Counted from the first letter of the stretch, positions 7,907 through 17,198 are shown. The stretch is DNA of 64,000 nucleotides from RGIG8775 sp045660295 (GCA_045660295.1 JAZRDN010000035.1:5488-69487); one strand, 5' to 3'. Program-made: numbers and translations. The notes: generated by a model from the sequence alone, not told the origin.

Positions 7907-7935
7907 AGTTTATCACCTTTTTTGTTGATTGTCAA
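7907..7935 (-). promoter_or_regulatory. Promoter of the aro operon
   Basis: Minus-strand TTGACA (7930-7935) and TAAACT (7907-7912) are spaced by 17 bp. Transcription would start near 7900, giving a roughly 230-nt leader before aroB. It is divergent from the promoter at 8039-8067. Confidence 0.85.
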
Positions 7936-8038
7936 TAGAATTTTTCATTTTTGGCAATCTGTCAAAAACAGCCATTTTAAGAACGGATTTTTTGGTTTGT
8001 TTGCACAAATAAACAAGTCGGCATTTTGGCAAAATGAC

Positions 8039-8067
8039 TTGACAAAAGCGCTCGTATATGTTATAAT
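8039..8067 (+). promoter_or_regulatory. Consensus promoter of the CNNM-type gene
   Basis: TTGACA (8039-8044), 17 bp, TATAAT (8062-8067): a perfect consensus. It supports the downstream start at 8105 and rules out the longer upstream reading frame as the main product. Confidence 0.85.
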
Positions 8068-8104
8068 AGTCAAAATATTATTTTTTGGAGGTAGATTATC
8101 TATT

Positions 8105-9418
8105 ATGGAACCTGACAGTATAGCGAAGATAGTATTTATTGCGATACTTGTAGTATTCAGTGCATACTTCTCGGCTACCGAAACAGCGTTCTCCACACTC
8201 AACCGCATCAGGTTGAAAAACGCAGCCGACAACGGCGACAAAAAGGCGGGCAAGGTCTTAAAGCTTGCCGAGAACTACGATAAGCTCATTACGACGGTGC
8301 TTGTCGGTAACAACATCGTAAACATTCTTGCTTCTTCTATCGCAACCGTGCTTTTTATAAGCATATTGGAGTACAACAATCTCGGTTCTACGGTGTCAAC
8401 AGTCGTTATGACAGTAGTGGTTCTTATTTTCGGCGAGGTTTGTCCCAAGAGCCTTGCTAAGGAATCACCCGAAAAATTCGCGAAATTTTCCTATCCCTTT
8501 ATTTCTTTCCTTTGCGTGGTATTCGCTCCCGTATCGGCTATTCTTATAGGAATACGTAAGTTGGCATCTATGCTCATTAAAACCAAGGACGAAAACGTTA
8601 TCACAGAAGAAGAGATACTCACATTCGTTGAGGAAGCAGAGCTTGAGGGCGGTATCGACGAGCAGGAAAGCGAGCTTATCCGAAGCGCGGTAGAATTCAA
8701 TGACCTCGAAGCGCAGGAAATACTCACTCACCGAGTTGATATTGTCGCAATAGCCGACGACGATGAGCTTGAAAAGATAGACACGCTTTTCCGCGAAACA
8801 GGCTTTTCCAGACTTCCCGTGTATAACGATACCATAGATAATATTACGGGTGTAATTCACCATAAGGACTTTTATAACAACGTAAAGACAGGTGAACGCA
8901 CACTTGACGAGATAGTTAAAAAGGTTGTCTCGGTACATAAATCTATCAAGATAGGAGACCTTCTCAGACTTCTCCAAAAAGACAAGAGCCATATTGCGGT
9001 GGTCGCTGACGACTACGGTGGAACGCTGGGTATTGTCACAATGGAGGACATTATCGAGGAGCTTGTCGGTGAGATATGGGACGAACACGATGAGGTGGTC
9101 GAGGAGATAGTACAGCTTGAGGAAAACAAGTACAAAATACTCTGCACCGCGCCCATAGATAAGGTTTTTGAGTTGTTTGATATTGATGAAGAAATTGACG
9201 AAGCGTCGGTCGGCGGCTGGGTCATGAGCGAGATGAACAGGATTCCCGAGGAGGGCGAGACGTTCAGCTACAAGAACATCGACGTTGTCGTAACCAAGAC
9301 CGAATCCAGACGAGTTGTTGAAATAGAAGCAACTGTCAATCCCATAGACGACGAGGACACTAAGGAACCGTCGAAGGAAATTGACGAATCCAAGGCAGAA
9401 AGCGAAGTCAACAGTTAA
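8105..9418 (+). CDS. CNNM/HlyC-CorC family membrane protein
   Basis: The protein has 437 residues. The N-terminal DUF21 domain (about 1-190) has four hydrophobic segments and the FSATETAFSTLNRIRLKNAA motif. Then come paired CBS domains (about 205-330; ILTHRVDIVAIADDDE, VVADDYGGTLGIVTMEDIIEELVG), a CorC/HlyC C-terminal domain (about 345-425) and an acidic tail. Such proteins are linked to Mg2+ or Co2+ export and were once annotated as hemolysins. ATG 8105 is preferred: it follows the consensus promoter and a GGAGG site 13 bp upstream, and the family N-terminus fits. It is a single-gene unit ended by the terminator at 9427. Confidence 0.92.
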   Translation: MEPDSIAKIVFIAILVVFSAYFSATETAFSTLNRIRLKNAADNGDKKAGKVLKLAENYDKLITTVLVGNNIVNILASSIATVLFISILEYNNLGSTVSTVVMTVVVLIFGEVCPKSLAKESPEKFAKFSYPFISFLCVVFAPVSAILIGIRKLASMLIKTKDENVITEEEILTFVEEAELEGGIDEQESELIRSAVEFNDLEAQEILTHRVDIVAIADDDELEKIDTLFRETGFSRLPVYNDTIDNITGVIHHKDFYNNVKTGERTLDEIVKKVVSVHKSIKIGDLLRLLQKDKSHIAVVADDYGGTLGIVTMEDIIEELVGEIWDEHDEVVEEIVQLEENKYKILCTAPIDKVFELFDIDEEIDEASVGGWVMSEMNRIPEEGETFSYKNIDVVVTKTESRRVVEIEATVNPIDDEDTKEPSKEIDESKAESEVNS

Positions 9419-9426
9419 AATATTGA

Positions 9427-9447
9427 GGCGTGAGCAATGCTCACGCC
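9427..9447 (+). terminator. Terminator after the CNNM-type gene
   Basis: GGCGTGAGC and GCTCACGCC form a 9-bp stem with an AAT loop, followed by TTTGTTTT. Confidence 0.9.
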
Positions 9448-9467
9448 TTTGTTTTGCGCGCAAAAAA

Positions 9468-9486
9468 GGAGCTGAATTTCAGCTCC
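9468..9486 (-). terminator. Terminator after ftsH (usable in both directions)
   Basis: An 8-bp stem GGAGCTGA/TCAGCTCC is flanked by A6 and T6 runs. It lies just past the ftsH stop and could also back up the plus-strand terminator at 9427. Confidence 0.88.
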
Positions 9487-9494
9487 TTTTTTAT

Positions 9495-11642
9495 TTAGTT
9501 GTCTTTTTTATCGTCGCTATCGGAAGAATCTGTATTTTCATCAGAGCTTTCGGGTTGCTCTTTTGCCTGTTCTCTTTCGACCTTTTGAACTCTGCCATAT
9601 TCGTCGATAACGATGTCAAATTCTCTGTCGTCCGTGCGTTCGTGAGACTCAGCTTCAGCTGCCGCTTTTTCGGCTTCTTCCTTCTTCTGCGCCTCAAGCT
9701 CCTGGGCGCGCTTGGCGTTTTCCTCCCTACTCTTGCGCTTCTTTTCGGCTCTCATTTCGTCAAGCTCTTCAATTGTGGGATTGCCCTCCATTGCCGCCTT
9801 GAACTGATCGCTGTCCATTATCTCGTACTTCACAAGGAAGTCGGCGATAAGGTGAAGCTTTTCGATGTTTTCTTCGAGAGTCTTTATGGCAAGGGCGTAT
9901 CCGTCGTTTACAAACTTCTGTATCTCGGAGTCTATTATTGCCGCCGTAGCCTCGGAATAGCTCTTGTCAGCCGAGAAGTCTCTGCCAAGGAACACCTCGC
10001 CCTGCTCGGACGCATAGTTCACAGGGCCAAGCAGGTCTGACATGCCAAGCTGTGTTACCATCTTCTTTGCGGTTGCCGTAGCGCGCTGAATGTCGTTGGA
10101 AGCGCCGCCCGAAATGTCGTCAAAAATAATCTTTTCCGCCGCGCGTCCGCCAAGAAGCATCGCAATCTTTTCACAAAGCTCCTGCTTGTAAACACTGTAT
10201 CTGTCCTCGGCGGGGGGATTGAGCGTGTAGCCAAGCGCCTTTCCGCTGGGGATAATGGATATCTGCTGAACGGGGTCCTGTGTGGGCATGCAGTAAGCGA
10301 GAATCGCATGTCCCGCCTCGTGGTATGCTGTCTTTTTGCGCTCGGAATCCTTTATCTTCATCGATTTTTTCTTGGGTCCCGCGATGACCTTGATAAACGC
10401 TTCACTGATATCGTCAGCGCCGATAAGAGTCTTGTTGCGTCTTGCGGCAAGAAGGGCAGCCTCATTAAGCAGGTTTGCAAGATCAGCACCCGTAAAGCCT
10501 GCCGTGGTTTTTGCTATTTCCTTAAAGTCAACGCCCGCCTCAAACTGCTTGTTTCGGCTGTGGACCTTGAGAATTTCCTCACGTCCCTTGATATCGGGAT
10601 AGTTTACCGTTACCTGTCTGTCAAAACGACCGGGGCGCAAAAGCGCGGGGTCGAGAATATCGGGGCGGTTTGTCGCCGCGATAACTATAATGCCCTCGTG
10701 AGAGCCAAATCCGTCCATCTCCACAAGGAGCTGGTTGAGTGTCTGCTCACGCTCGTCGTGACCGCCGCCGAGACCCGCGCCTCTGTGACGTCCAACCGCG
10801 TCAATCTCGTCTATAAAGATGATAGAAGCGGGGGCTTTGCGCGCGTTGTCGAACAAATCGCGCACACGCGAAGCGCCGACACCCACATACATCTCAACAA
10901 AATCTGAGCCCGAGATAGAGAAGAAGGGAACACCCGCTTCTCCCGCAACAGCCTTTGCGAGCAAGGTCTTACCCGTACCGGGAGGGCCTACGAGAAGCAC
11001 GCCGTGGGGAATTTTCGCGCCAAGCGCGGTGAATTTTTCAGGCGCCTTGAGGAAATCAACTATTTCCTGAAGCTCTGCCTTTTCCTCGTCAGCTCCCGCT
11101 ACGTCGGAGAAAAGAACTTTGTTTTTATCGTTTGTGGGCATCTTCACGCGAGCCTTGCCGAAGGAATTGAGCTTGCCGCCCGCGCCCTTGCCTGCCTGAT
11201 TCATCATAACTACCCAAAGCACGATGAATACTATTATAATAAGAACGTAGGGGAGAATGCTTGCCCACCAAGGAAGCACAGGCTCGGGCAGGTAGTCGTA
11301 TTTCTCCAGATTCGTATTGTTCTTTATATATTCCTCAACAAGAGACTGGAAAAGAGAGAGATTGCTGAGCTGATATTCGACCTTGACCAGCTTTGCGCTG
11401 TCGTATGTGAGGAGCTTTCCGTCCTCTCCGTAGGTCGCGCCCTCTCCCGCTACCTCCATTGTAAGGTAATGGTTTTCGTCAACCTCGAAATTGATTACCG
11501 CGTCCTTTTCAAAATAGCCGATAACGTCGCTGAGAATGGGATCCTCGGTAGTTTTGTTGTTTCCCATCAGCGCGGCTACCGAAAGTATTATCACGGCAAA
11601 CAGTATGATGTAAAAAATTATGACCTTGAAGTTATTCTTCAT
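9495..11642 (-). CDS. ftsH: ATP-dependent zinc metalloprotease FtsH
   Basis: This 715-residue membrane AAA protease degrades unassembled membrane proteins and regulators. Membrane helices lie at about 7-26 and 126-147, enclosing an extracytoplasmic domain. Walker A GPPGTGKT is at 219-226, Walker B IIFIDEID follows, then the second-region-of-homology arginines, and the zinc site HEAGH near residue 440. The C-terminus from about 640 is a long Glu/Lys/Asp-rich tail. Length and order are typical. It is the distal gene after tilS, but a 238-bp gap with a MITE-like element separates them. The terminator at 9468 ends the unit. Confidence 0.97.
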   Translation of the reverse strand: MKNNFKVIIFYIILFAVIILSVAALMGNNKTTEDPILSDVIGYFEKDAVINFEVDENHYLTMEVAGEGATYGEDGKLLTYDSAKLVKVEYQLSNLSLFQSLVEEYIKNNTNLEKYDYLPEPVLPWWASILPYVLIIIVFIVLWVVMMNQAGKGAGGKLNSFGKARVKMPTNDKNKVLFSDVAGADEEKAELQEIVDFLKAPEKFTALGAKIPHGVLLVGPPGTGKTLLAKAVAGEAGVPFFSISGSDFVEMYVGVGASRVRDLFDNARKAPASIIFIDEIDAVGRHRGAGLGGGHDEREQTLNQLLVEMDGFGSHEGIIVIAATNRPDILDPALLRPGRFDRQVTVNYPDIKGREEILKVHSRNKQFEAGVDFKEIAKTTAGFTGADLANLLNEAALLAARRNKTLIGADDISEAFIKVIAGPKKKSMKIKDSERKKTAYHEAGHAILAYCMPTQDPVQQISIIPSGKALGYTLNPPAEDRYSVYKQELCEKIAMLLGGRAAEKIIFDDISGGASNDIQRATATAKKMVTQLGMSDLLGPVNYASEQGEVFLGRDFSADKSYSEATAAIIDSEIQKFVNDGYALAIKTLEENIEKLHLIADFLVKYEIMDSDQFKAAMEGNPTIEELDEMRAEKKRKSREENAKRAQELEAQKKEEAEKAAAEAESHERTDDREFDIVIDEYGRVQKVEREQAKEQPESSDENTDSSDSDDKKDN

Positions 11643-11670
11643 TATAGCCTCCTTTGGCGGTTTTATATAT

Positions 11671-11834
11671 TAGGTCACCTCTAAAAACTCACGCGAGGCG
11701 AGCGGCGAGGGGATTTTTTGTCAGTCTAAACAAAAATTCGCGCGTATAGTTGACCCTATGCGAAGAATTTTTGTGACGAATGACGTAAAAAGCACCGCCG
11801 ATTCGTCCGTCGTTGAGCTTTTAGATGTGACCTA
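11671..11834. mobile_element. MITE-like inverted-repeat element
   Basis: Terminal inverted repeats of 20-21 bp (11671-11691 and 11814-11834) match at 19 of 21 positions or better, starting TAGGTCAC and ending GTGACCTA. The interior continues the palindrome imperfectly and ends in a clear hairpin built from ACAAAAATTC and GAATTTTTGT. The element is about 160 bp, encodes nothing, and its ends are flanked by TA dinucleotides, as expected for a non-autonomous relative of IS630/Tc1-mariner elements. It sits between tilS and ftsH. Only one copy was noticed in this window, so repeat status in the genome is unproven. Confidence 0.6.
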
Positions 11835-11880
11835 TAGCTCACATTAGCATATGTGAAAACTAAGGATTTTATCCTGATTT

Positions 11881-13263
11881 TTAATTGTAAAAGAAGGTGA
11901 CCTCCACAAGGTTGTCTTTTTTGTTTTCTCCGTCGCGGAGCGCGATGTTCGGTATCCAGACTATGCCGTCTTGGTCACAAAACACGGGGAGCGACGCTCT
12001 TTCTTCCAGTGTCAGCTTCTTTTCGCAATAAAGCTTTTTCAGCTTTTTGTGCACGCCGCCGTGAAGAATTTTGTCTCCGTCTTTTTTGGGGCGCGCGTAC
12101 AAGCCTTCAACTATTGTATCAGAAGATATGAAAGCTATTGTTGATTTTTTGTAAATATTTTTCAGTTTATCGTGTATTTTATCTGAATTTTCGGTGTTCC
12201 TTATGAAAACAGCCGCGTCTATGTGGGGAATAAGGTTTTCGCCAAATCCGAGCCGCAGACTGTAGGCTATGCCGTCAGACTTTTCTTCCTGTGTGAGCAC
12301 GACGTGACCGCTTTCAATTACCGCTCTCGTTTTATTGGGGAGAGACACCTCTGAATGGGGAACACGATTTTTTGCCAGCGAAAGAACGTCGGATATGTGC
12401 ACCGTGCTCACTTCAAAAAACTCGTTAAGGATCAGCGACACCGTACGCGCGGCAACCGCTCTGTCAAGAAGCGCGAAGCCGTCAAGTGGCAGAGAATACC
12501 TGTCGTCAACCGAGTCAAGGTACTCACGGGCACAGCTTTCGATAAATCTGTCATCGCCTTTGATAAGCTCGCTCATTCTGCCGATGTTTGAGATGGCGTT
12601 TTCGTTTATCTTCAAAAGCTCGGACAGAATATTGTTCCTTATTCTGTTGCGCGAATAGGCAACGTCGGTGTTGGTTCCGTCGGTGACGTATTCAATGCCG
12701 TTTTCCTTGCAGTAAGCGAGAATTTCGTCCTTGCTTGCCTTCAGCAGAGGTCTTATTATCCTGCCGCCCGAGAAATCACGAACGGCGGGGATTCCGCAGA
12801 GTCCGTGCAGACCGCAGCCGCGCGAGAGATTGAATATCACCGTCTCGGCGTTGTCGGTGGCGTTGTGCGCCGTGGCAAGCAGAGGGATAGAGTTCTCGCG
12901 CATTATCTTTTCAAAAAAGCCGTATCTTACCTCGCGCGCTTCTTCCTCAAGCCCGCGTTTGTGCTCCTTGGCAAGCGCGGGAACGTCTGCCTCAAGCAGA
13001 TAAAAGGGAAGCGAGTAGCGCTCCGCCAGACCGCGGCAAAAATCGCGGTCGCGCTCGGCGTCCAAGCCGCGTATCATGTGGTTTACGTGAGCCACCGAGA
13101 GCCGCGCGCCGTTCTTTTGGCAGTATTCATTGAGTGCCGCAAGCAACGCGGAGGAGTCCGCGCCACCGGAAAGCGCAAGCAGAATAGGGGTGTCGGGCGG
13201 CATTTCCGAAAGAATATGCGGAGCGGTGAATTTTAGCTCTAATGACATTTTACTGTTCTTCAA
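11881..13263 (-). CDS. tilS: tRNA(Ile)-lysidine synthase
   Basis: This 460-residue enzyme uses ATP and lysine to convert C34 of the CAU-anticodon tRNA-Ile to lysidine, so that it reads AUA. The PP-loop motif LALSGGADSSALL is near residue 30; HVNHMIRG and ATAHNATDNAETV follow, and the C-terminal substrate-recognition domain is present. TTG at 13263 has GGAGG 6 bp upstream and overlaps the dnaB end by 14 bp; ATG at 13248 is in frame but has no close ribosome site, so TTG is preferred. It follows dnaB and precedes ftsH, a common Firmicutes neighbourhood. Confidence 0.92.
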   Translation of the reverse strand: MKNSKMSLELKFTAPHILSEMPPDTPILLALSGGADSSALLAALNEYCQKNGARLSVAHVNHMIRGLDAERDRDFCRGLAERYSLPFYLLEADVPALAKEHKRGLEEEAREVRYGFFEKIMRENSIPLLATAHNATDNAETVIFNLSRGCGLHGLCGIPAVRDFSGGRIIRPLLKASKDEILAYCKENGIEYVTDGTNTDVAYSRNRIRNNILSELLKINENAISNIGRMSELIKGDDRFIESCAREYLDSVDDRYSLPLDGFALLDRAVAARTVSLILNEFFEVSTVHISDVLSLAKNRVPHSEVSLPNKTRAVIESGHVVLTQEEKSDGIAYSLRLGFGENLIPHIDAAVFIRNTENSDKIHDKLKNIYKKSTIAFISSDTIVEGLYARPKKDGDKILHGGVHKKLKKLYCEKKLTLEERASLPVFCDQDGIVWIPNIALRDGENKKDNLVEVTFFYN

Positions 13264-14590
13264 GGCGATCCTCCGCCTTGGTCATAAACTTGGTGTATCT
13301 TCCTATCCAGCCCATTTCGACCGTACCGGTAGAGCCGTGACGGTTTTTCTGTACGATGACCTCGGCAACGCTGGCGTCCTGAGAGTTGGCGTCGGTCTTG
13401 TAATATTCGTCTCTGTAGAGGAACATTACCACGTCGGCATCCTGCTCGATAGCACCCGAGTCACGAAGGTCGGAAAGCATAGGCTTTTTATCCTGACGGG
13501 ATTCGGGTCCTCGCGAAAGCTGAGTACAGCAGATAACGGGAACGTTAAGCTCCTTAGCCATTATCTTAAGTGAACGCGATATTTCCGAAACCTCTTGAAC
13601 TCTGTTGTCATTGTGTGAATCACTCTGCAAAAGCTGGAGATAGTCTATGATAACGAGACCGAGATTTTTTACTCGTCTGAGCTTTGCTTTCATAGCGGTT
13701 ACGGTGACGCCCGTGGTGTCGTCAATAAGAATGTCGGCGCTCGCCAGCTTTGAAGAAGCCTCGGCGATCTTGTCCCAATCGTCGGGCGAAAGACGACCTG
13801 TACGCAGGTTTACGCTATCCACCATAGCCTCACTGGAAAGCACACGGGAAACAAGCTGCTCACATGACATTTCGAGTGAAAACATGCAAACAGTCTTTTT
13901 GGTCTGAATAGCAACGTTTGTACCTATATTAAGACAGAAACTGGTTTTACCCATACCGGGACGCGCACCTACGAGGATAAGGTCGGAATTACCCATGCCC
14001 GCAAGCATGTTGTCAAGTCCCGAAAATCCTGTTTTTGTACCCGAAACTTCGTCGGGTCTGTCCTGAAGGTCCTTAAGGTGTCCGTGAACGTCCACAAGAA
14101 CCTCGCGGATATGCTTAAAGCCCTTGGTGTCACGCCCCTGAGCGATAGAGAATATCTTTCTCTCTGCGGCGTCGATGATGCTTTCAACCGAGTCCTGCTC
14201 GCTGAAAGCTGTTTCCTTTATTTCGTCGCTTATAACGATAAGCTGGCGCAAAAGGCTCTTTTCCTTGACTATTTTTGCGTAGTCCTTGATGTTGAGCGCA
14301 CTGGGAACCGCCTCGCATATGGATTTGAGATATTCCTCGCCGCCCGACTTGTCGTATATACCCTTTTGGACCAGCATGTCGATAAGGGTTACGATATCTA
14401 TGTCGTGATTAAGCAGGAAAAGCTCGTGAATACCCAGATATATCTGTCTGTGCGCCTCCTCGTAAAAGTCGTCGGCGCTTATGATGTCGGCGACGGTGTT
14501 GACCGAGGCGGGGTCAATAAGTATAGAGCCGAGAAGCGATTGCTCGGCGATAAGCGAAAAGGGAAGCTTTGGGGTAAGCTCGTCGTTCAT
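13250..14590 (-). CDS. dnaB: Replicative DNA helicase DnaB
   Basis: This 446-residue hexameric 5'-3' helicase unwinds DNA at the replication fork. The N-terminal domain (about 1-110) includes EQSLLGSILID. The RecA-like motor has Walker A GARPGMGKTSF near residue 205, Walker B LVIIDYLQLL near 305, and SRSLKIMAKELNVPVICCTQLSR. It lies between rplI and tilS, with a 34-bp gap to rplI, as in many Firmicutes (the gene called dnaC in Bacillus). No intein is present. Confidence 0.97.
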   Translation of the reverse strand: MNDELTPKLPFSLIAEQSLLGSILIDPASVNTVADIISADDFYEEAHRQIYLGIHELFLLNHDIDIVTLIDMLVQKGIYDKSGGEEYLKSICEAVPSALNIKDYAKIVKEKSLLRQLIVISDEIKETAFSEQDSVESIIDAAERKIFSIAQGRDTKGFKHIREVLVDVHGHLKDLQDRPDEVSGTKTGFSGLDNMLAGMGNSDLILVGARPGMGKTSFCLNIGTNVAIQTKKTVCMFSLEMSCEQLVSRVLSSEAMVDSVNLRTGRLSPDDWDKIAEASSKLASADILIDDTTGVTVTAMKAKLRRVKNLGLVIIDYLQLLQSDSHNDNRVQEVSEISRSLKIMAKELNVPVICCTQLSRGPESRQDKKPMLSDLRDSGAIEQDADVVMFLYRDEYYKTDANSQDASVAEVIVQKNRHGSTGTVEMGWIGRYTKFMTKAEDRLEEQ

Positions 14591-14624
14591 TTTCGTTAAA
14601 ATTCCTTCCTGAAATTATGAGGGA

Positions 14625-15071
14625 TCACTTGTCGGAAACGAGAAGATTTATCTTTCCGACCACGTCGGTGTAGAGCTTGACCTCAAGCTCGTACTTGCCG
14701 TAAGCCTTGATAGGTGTCGGAATGTTGATCTTTTTCTTGTCAACCGTTATTTTGTGGGAAGCCTCAAGCGCGTCCGCAACGTCCTTTGAGGTGATAGAGC
14801 CGTAGAGCTTTCCGTCAGCTCCGCTCTTGGATACCAGCTTTACGATGATTCCCTCAAGCTTTGCGGCAATTTCCTTGGCCTGCATTGTCTCAACCTCTAT
14901 CTTGTGCTTCTGGGAAGCCTCCTTGTTCTTTACCTCGTTAAGCGCCTTTGCGTCTGCGGGGATAGCCAACTTTTTGGGGAGAAGGAAGTTTCTCGCGTAT
15001 CCGTCCGAAACCTCGATTATCTGGTCCTTTTTGCCCTGACCTTTTACGTCCTGTGTGAGAATAACTTTCAT
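14625..15071 (-). CDS. rplI: Ribosomal protein bL9
   Basis: This 148-residue large-subunit protein has two small globular domains joined by a long helix. The signature MKVILTQDVKGQGKKDQII... continues to GYARNFLLPKKLAIPA, the L9 rRNA-binding domain. The linker helix is Lys/Glu-rich (about 40-75), and the C-terminal domain begins near LVSKSGADGKLYGSIT. It sits between gdpP and dnaB, a conserved arrangement in Firmicutes. Confidence 0.97.
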   Translation of the reverse strand: MKVILTQDVKGQGKKDQIIEVSDGYARNFLLPKKLAIPADAKALNEVKNKEASQKHKIEVETMQAKEIAAKLEGIIVKLVSKSGADGKLYGSITSKDVADALEASHKITVDKKKINIPTPIKAYGKYELEVKLYTDVVGKINLLVSDK

Positions 15072-15104
15072 TTTTGTATTTCCTTTCTGTTGTTACGTGT
15101 ATTA

Positions 15105-17177
15105 TTACAGATTGTCAAGATACTCGTCTATGGCGTTCTTCAAACGCTCAAGAGTCTCTCGCATATCCTTGCTGGGCACCTGTGCGCCCGCGATGTTGAA
15201 GTGTCCTCCGCCGTTCAGCTTTTCAAGGATAAGCTGGACGTTCACCGCACCGTTTGAGCGCGCGGAGATGTGAATGATATTGTTTATGGGAACGAGAGCG
15301 AAGGACGCGTCTACGTTCTTGACCGTAAGGAGCTTATCAGCCGCCTTTGATGCCGCGGTTCTGTCGTCACCGCTTCCGCTTCCGGGGCTGGTGGTGATAG
15401 CGATGGTGTCGCGGTAGATCATGACATTGGAGTTGAATTTAGCCTCCGCGCTGAAGTCGTTGAAGTCCTCATTGAAGAATGTGTAAGCGATCTCGGAGTT
15501 GCCGCCCTCGCCGCGCAGATAAAGTGCCGCCGCAAAGGTACGTACTCCCGTGGAGCGTGTAAAGTTCTTGGTGTCTACCATGATACCCGAAAGCATTACG
15601 GTGGATTCTTCATTGGTAAGCGTTCCCACGGGGAGACACTGCTCAAGAATTTCTGTGACAAGCTCGCACGCCGAGGAAGCCGAGGGGTCGATGTAGTTTA
15701 TAATGGGCTGCTTGTTGAGCTCCGAGGTCTTTCTGTGGTGGTCGATTATAACAAGGTTGTGCGCGTTTTCGGCAATCGCCGGTTCTTCGAGAATGGCGAA
15801 GTTGTTAGCGTCCACGACGATAAGCAGGGTATCGGAGCGTATAAGGTCCATACCGGTAGCCGAGTCAACGAAAATGTCCTTGTAGGCTTCAAGCTCCAAC
15901 AGCTTTTCGGAGCAGTTTCCAAATGAGTTATTGAGAGTCTCACGGTCTGTGTTGAGGATTATCTTTGGGGAAACGCCGCAGTGCATGCAAAGCCTCGCAA
16001 CGCCGACACATGAGCCTATCGAGTCGAAATCGGGGTTTTTGTGCCCCATGATGAGTACGTTGCCCGAGGTCGAAATGAGCGAAAGAAGCTGATTTGCGAT
16101 AACTCTCGCCAGTACCTTGGTGCGCTTCTGGATATTCTTCGTGCGTCCACCGAAGAATTCAAGTCCTGTTTGTCCGCGGAGAGCGACCTGGTCGCCGCCG
16201 CGCTGAAGTGCCATGTCGAGCGCGGTCTGCGCGCCAAGCTCAAGCTCAGCCATGTTTTCACCTATGCAGGATATTCCTATGGACACGGTGATGGGCATGC
16301 TGTTGTCTCCAAGACGTATGTTTCTTATTCTTTCAAGTATATCGAATTTATTCGCAACACATTCGAGCAGCTTGTGCTTTTCAAATACCAACAGGAACTT
16401 GTCGCGGTCGTACTCACGCATGAGAGCGTTAAGGCTCACCGCCCATTCCTTGATTACGTTTTCGGCTTCGTTCGCCGCCTCGCGGCTGCTGACTCGCACG
16501 TATTGAGCAAGCTCCTCAAGGTTGTCGATAACGACGTATGCAACAACGGGGGCTTCAGCCTCTACCTTTTCCTTGATAGCCGAGAGCTCTGTGATGTCGG
16601 TGAACACCGAGAGATAGTAGGCTTTGCCCACCACCGTCATTTCGTAGCTTCTCGCCTCGAACCTCTTGTCTTTTATTTCAACTACGGTCACCGCCGCCTC
16701 GCGTGCGGTGTTCATTATAGCTGCAGACGCCTCGTCCGCGGTTATAGGCGTATTGGATTTTGCAAGCTCGTCGGGGGCTATCTGGCAAAGCTCGCTTATG
16801 TTTATTCCAAAAATATGGCGCTTGCGCCCAGAGAGGGCGAACATTTCGTCGTTGTACCATATTACTTTTCCGTTTTTGTCGGTTATGGTCAACGGAATGT
16901 TGATCTGTTGAACAAGATCAGACATAGCGGTGCTCAGTGCTATGTTCTCGCGTGAACGCATTTTCTTTCCTATGGAGTGCTGCCTGTTAATGAACAGCAT
17001 TGCGACTATTGCCGCTATATATACCGAGAGGAAAACTATTCCCACGATCTCGTTGTACATATTGTCAAGGACGCAGATAACGGTATAAGCCGCAAGCAGG
17101 AAAACTCCCACGAGAATACATATCCAAGTGGAGGCGGCAAACTGTCTGGAGTCTCTGAAGTCTTTTTGAGTTTTCAT
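15105..17177 (-). CDS. gdpP: Cyclic-di-AMP phosphodiesterase, GdpP/YybT family
   Basis: The protein has 690 residues. Two membrane helices lie at about 14-62, then a PAS-like domain (about 85-190), a degenerate GGDEF domain (about 200-330), and a DHH/DHHA1 phosphodiesterase module (about 355-690). Key catalytic motifs are MGHKNPDFDSIGSCVG, VVDANN, and IIDHHRKTSEL with the metal-binding DHH; GGGHFNIAGAQ lies in DHHA1. It hydrolyses c-di-AMP to pApA in characterised homologues. It lies directly upstream of rplI and downstream of a DUF2232 gene, the usual yybS-yybT-rplI order. Confidence 0.94.
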   Translation of the reverse strand: MKTQKDFRDSRQFAASTWICILVGVFLLAAYTVICVLDNMYNEIVGIVFLSVYIAAIVAMLFINRQHSIGKKMRSRENIALSTAMSDLVQQINIPLTITDKNGKVIWYNDEMFALSGRKRHIFGINISELCQIAPDELAKSNTPITADEASAAIMNTAREAAVTVVEIKDKRFEARSYEMTVVGKAYYLSVFTDITELSAIKEKVEAEAPVVAYVVIDNLEELAQYVRVSSREAANEAENVIKEWAVSLNALMREYDRDKFLLVFEKHKLLECVANKFDILERIRNIRLGDNSMPITVSIGISCIGENMAELELGAQTALDMALQRGGDQVALRGQTGLEFFGGRTKNIQKRTKVLARVIANQLLSLISTSGNVLIMGHKNPDFDSIGSCVGVARLCMHCGVSPKIILNTDRETLNNSFGNCSEKLLELEAYKDIFVDSATGMDLIRSDTLLIVVDANNFAILEEPAIAENAHNLVIIDHHRKTSELNKQPIINYIDPSASSACELVTEILEQCLPVGTLTNEESTVMLSGIMVDTKNFTRSTGVRTFAAALYLRGEGGNSEIAYTFFNEDFNDFSAEAKFNSNVMIYRDTIAITTSPGSGSGDDRTAASKAADKLLTVKNVDASFALVPINNIIHISARSNGAVNVQLILEKLNGGGHFNIAGAQVPSKDMRETLERLKNAIDEYLDNL

Positions 17178-17198
17178 TTTGTCACTCCTTTTCTTGTC

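Noticed and set aside
7669..7912. T-box riboswitch in the aro leader
   Set aside because: No T-box consensus (such as the TGG-containing antiterminator bulge) was found; the leader peptides explain the region better.
8465..9463. 332-codon minus-strand frame opposite the CNNM-type gene
   Set aside because: It crosses the plus-strand terminator, and its translation is not protein-like.
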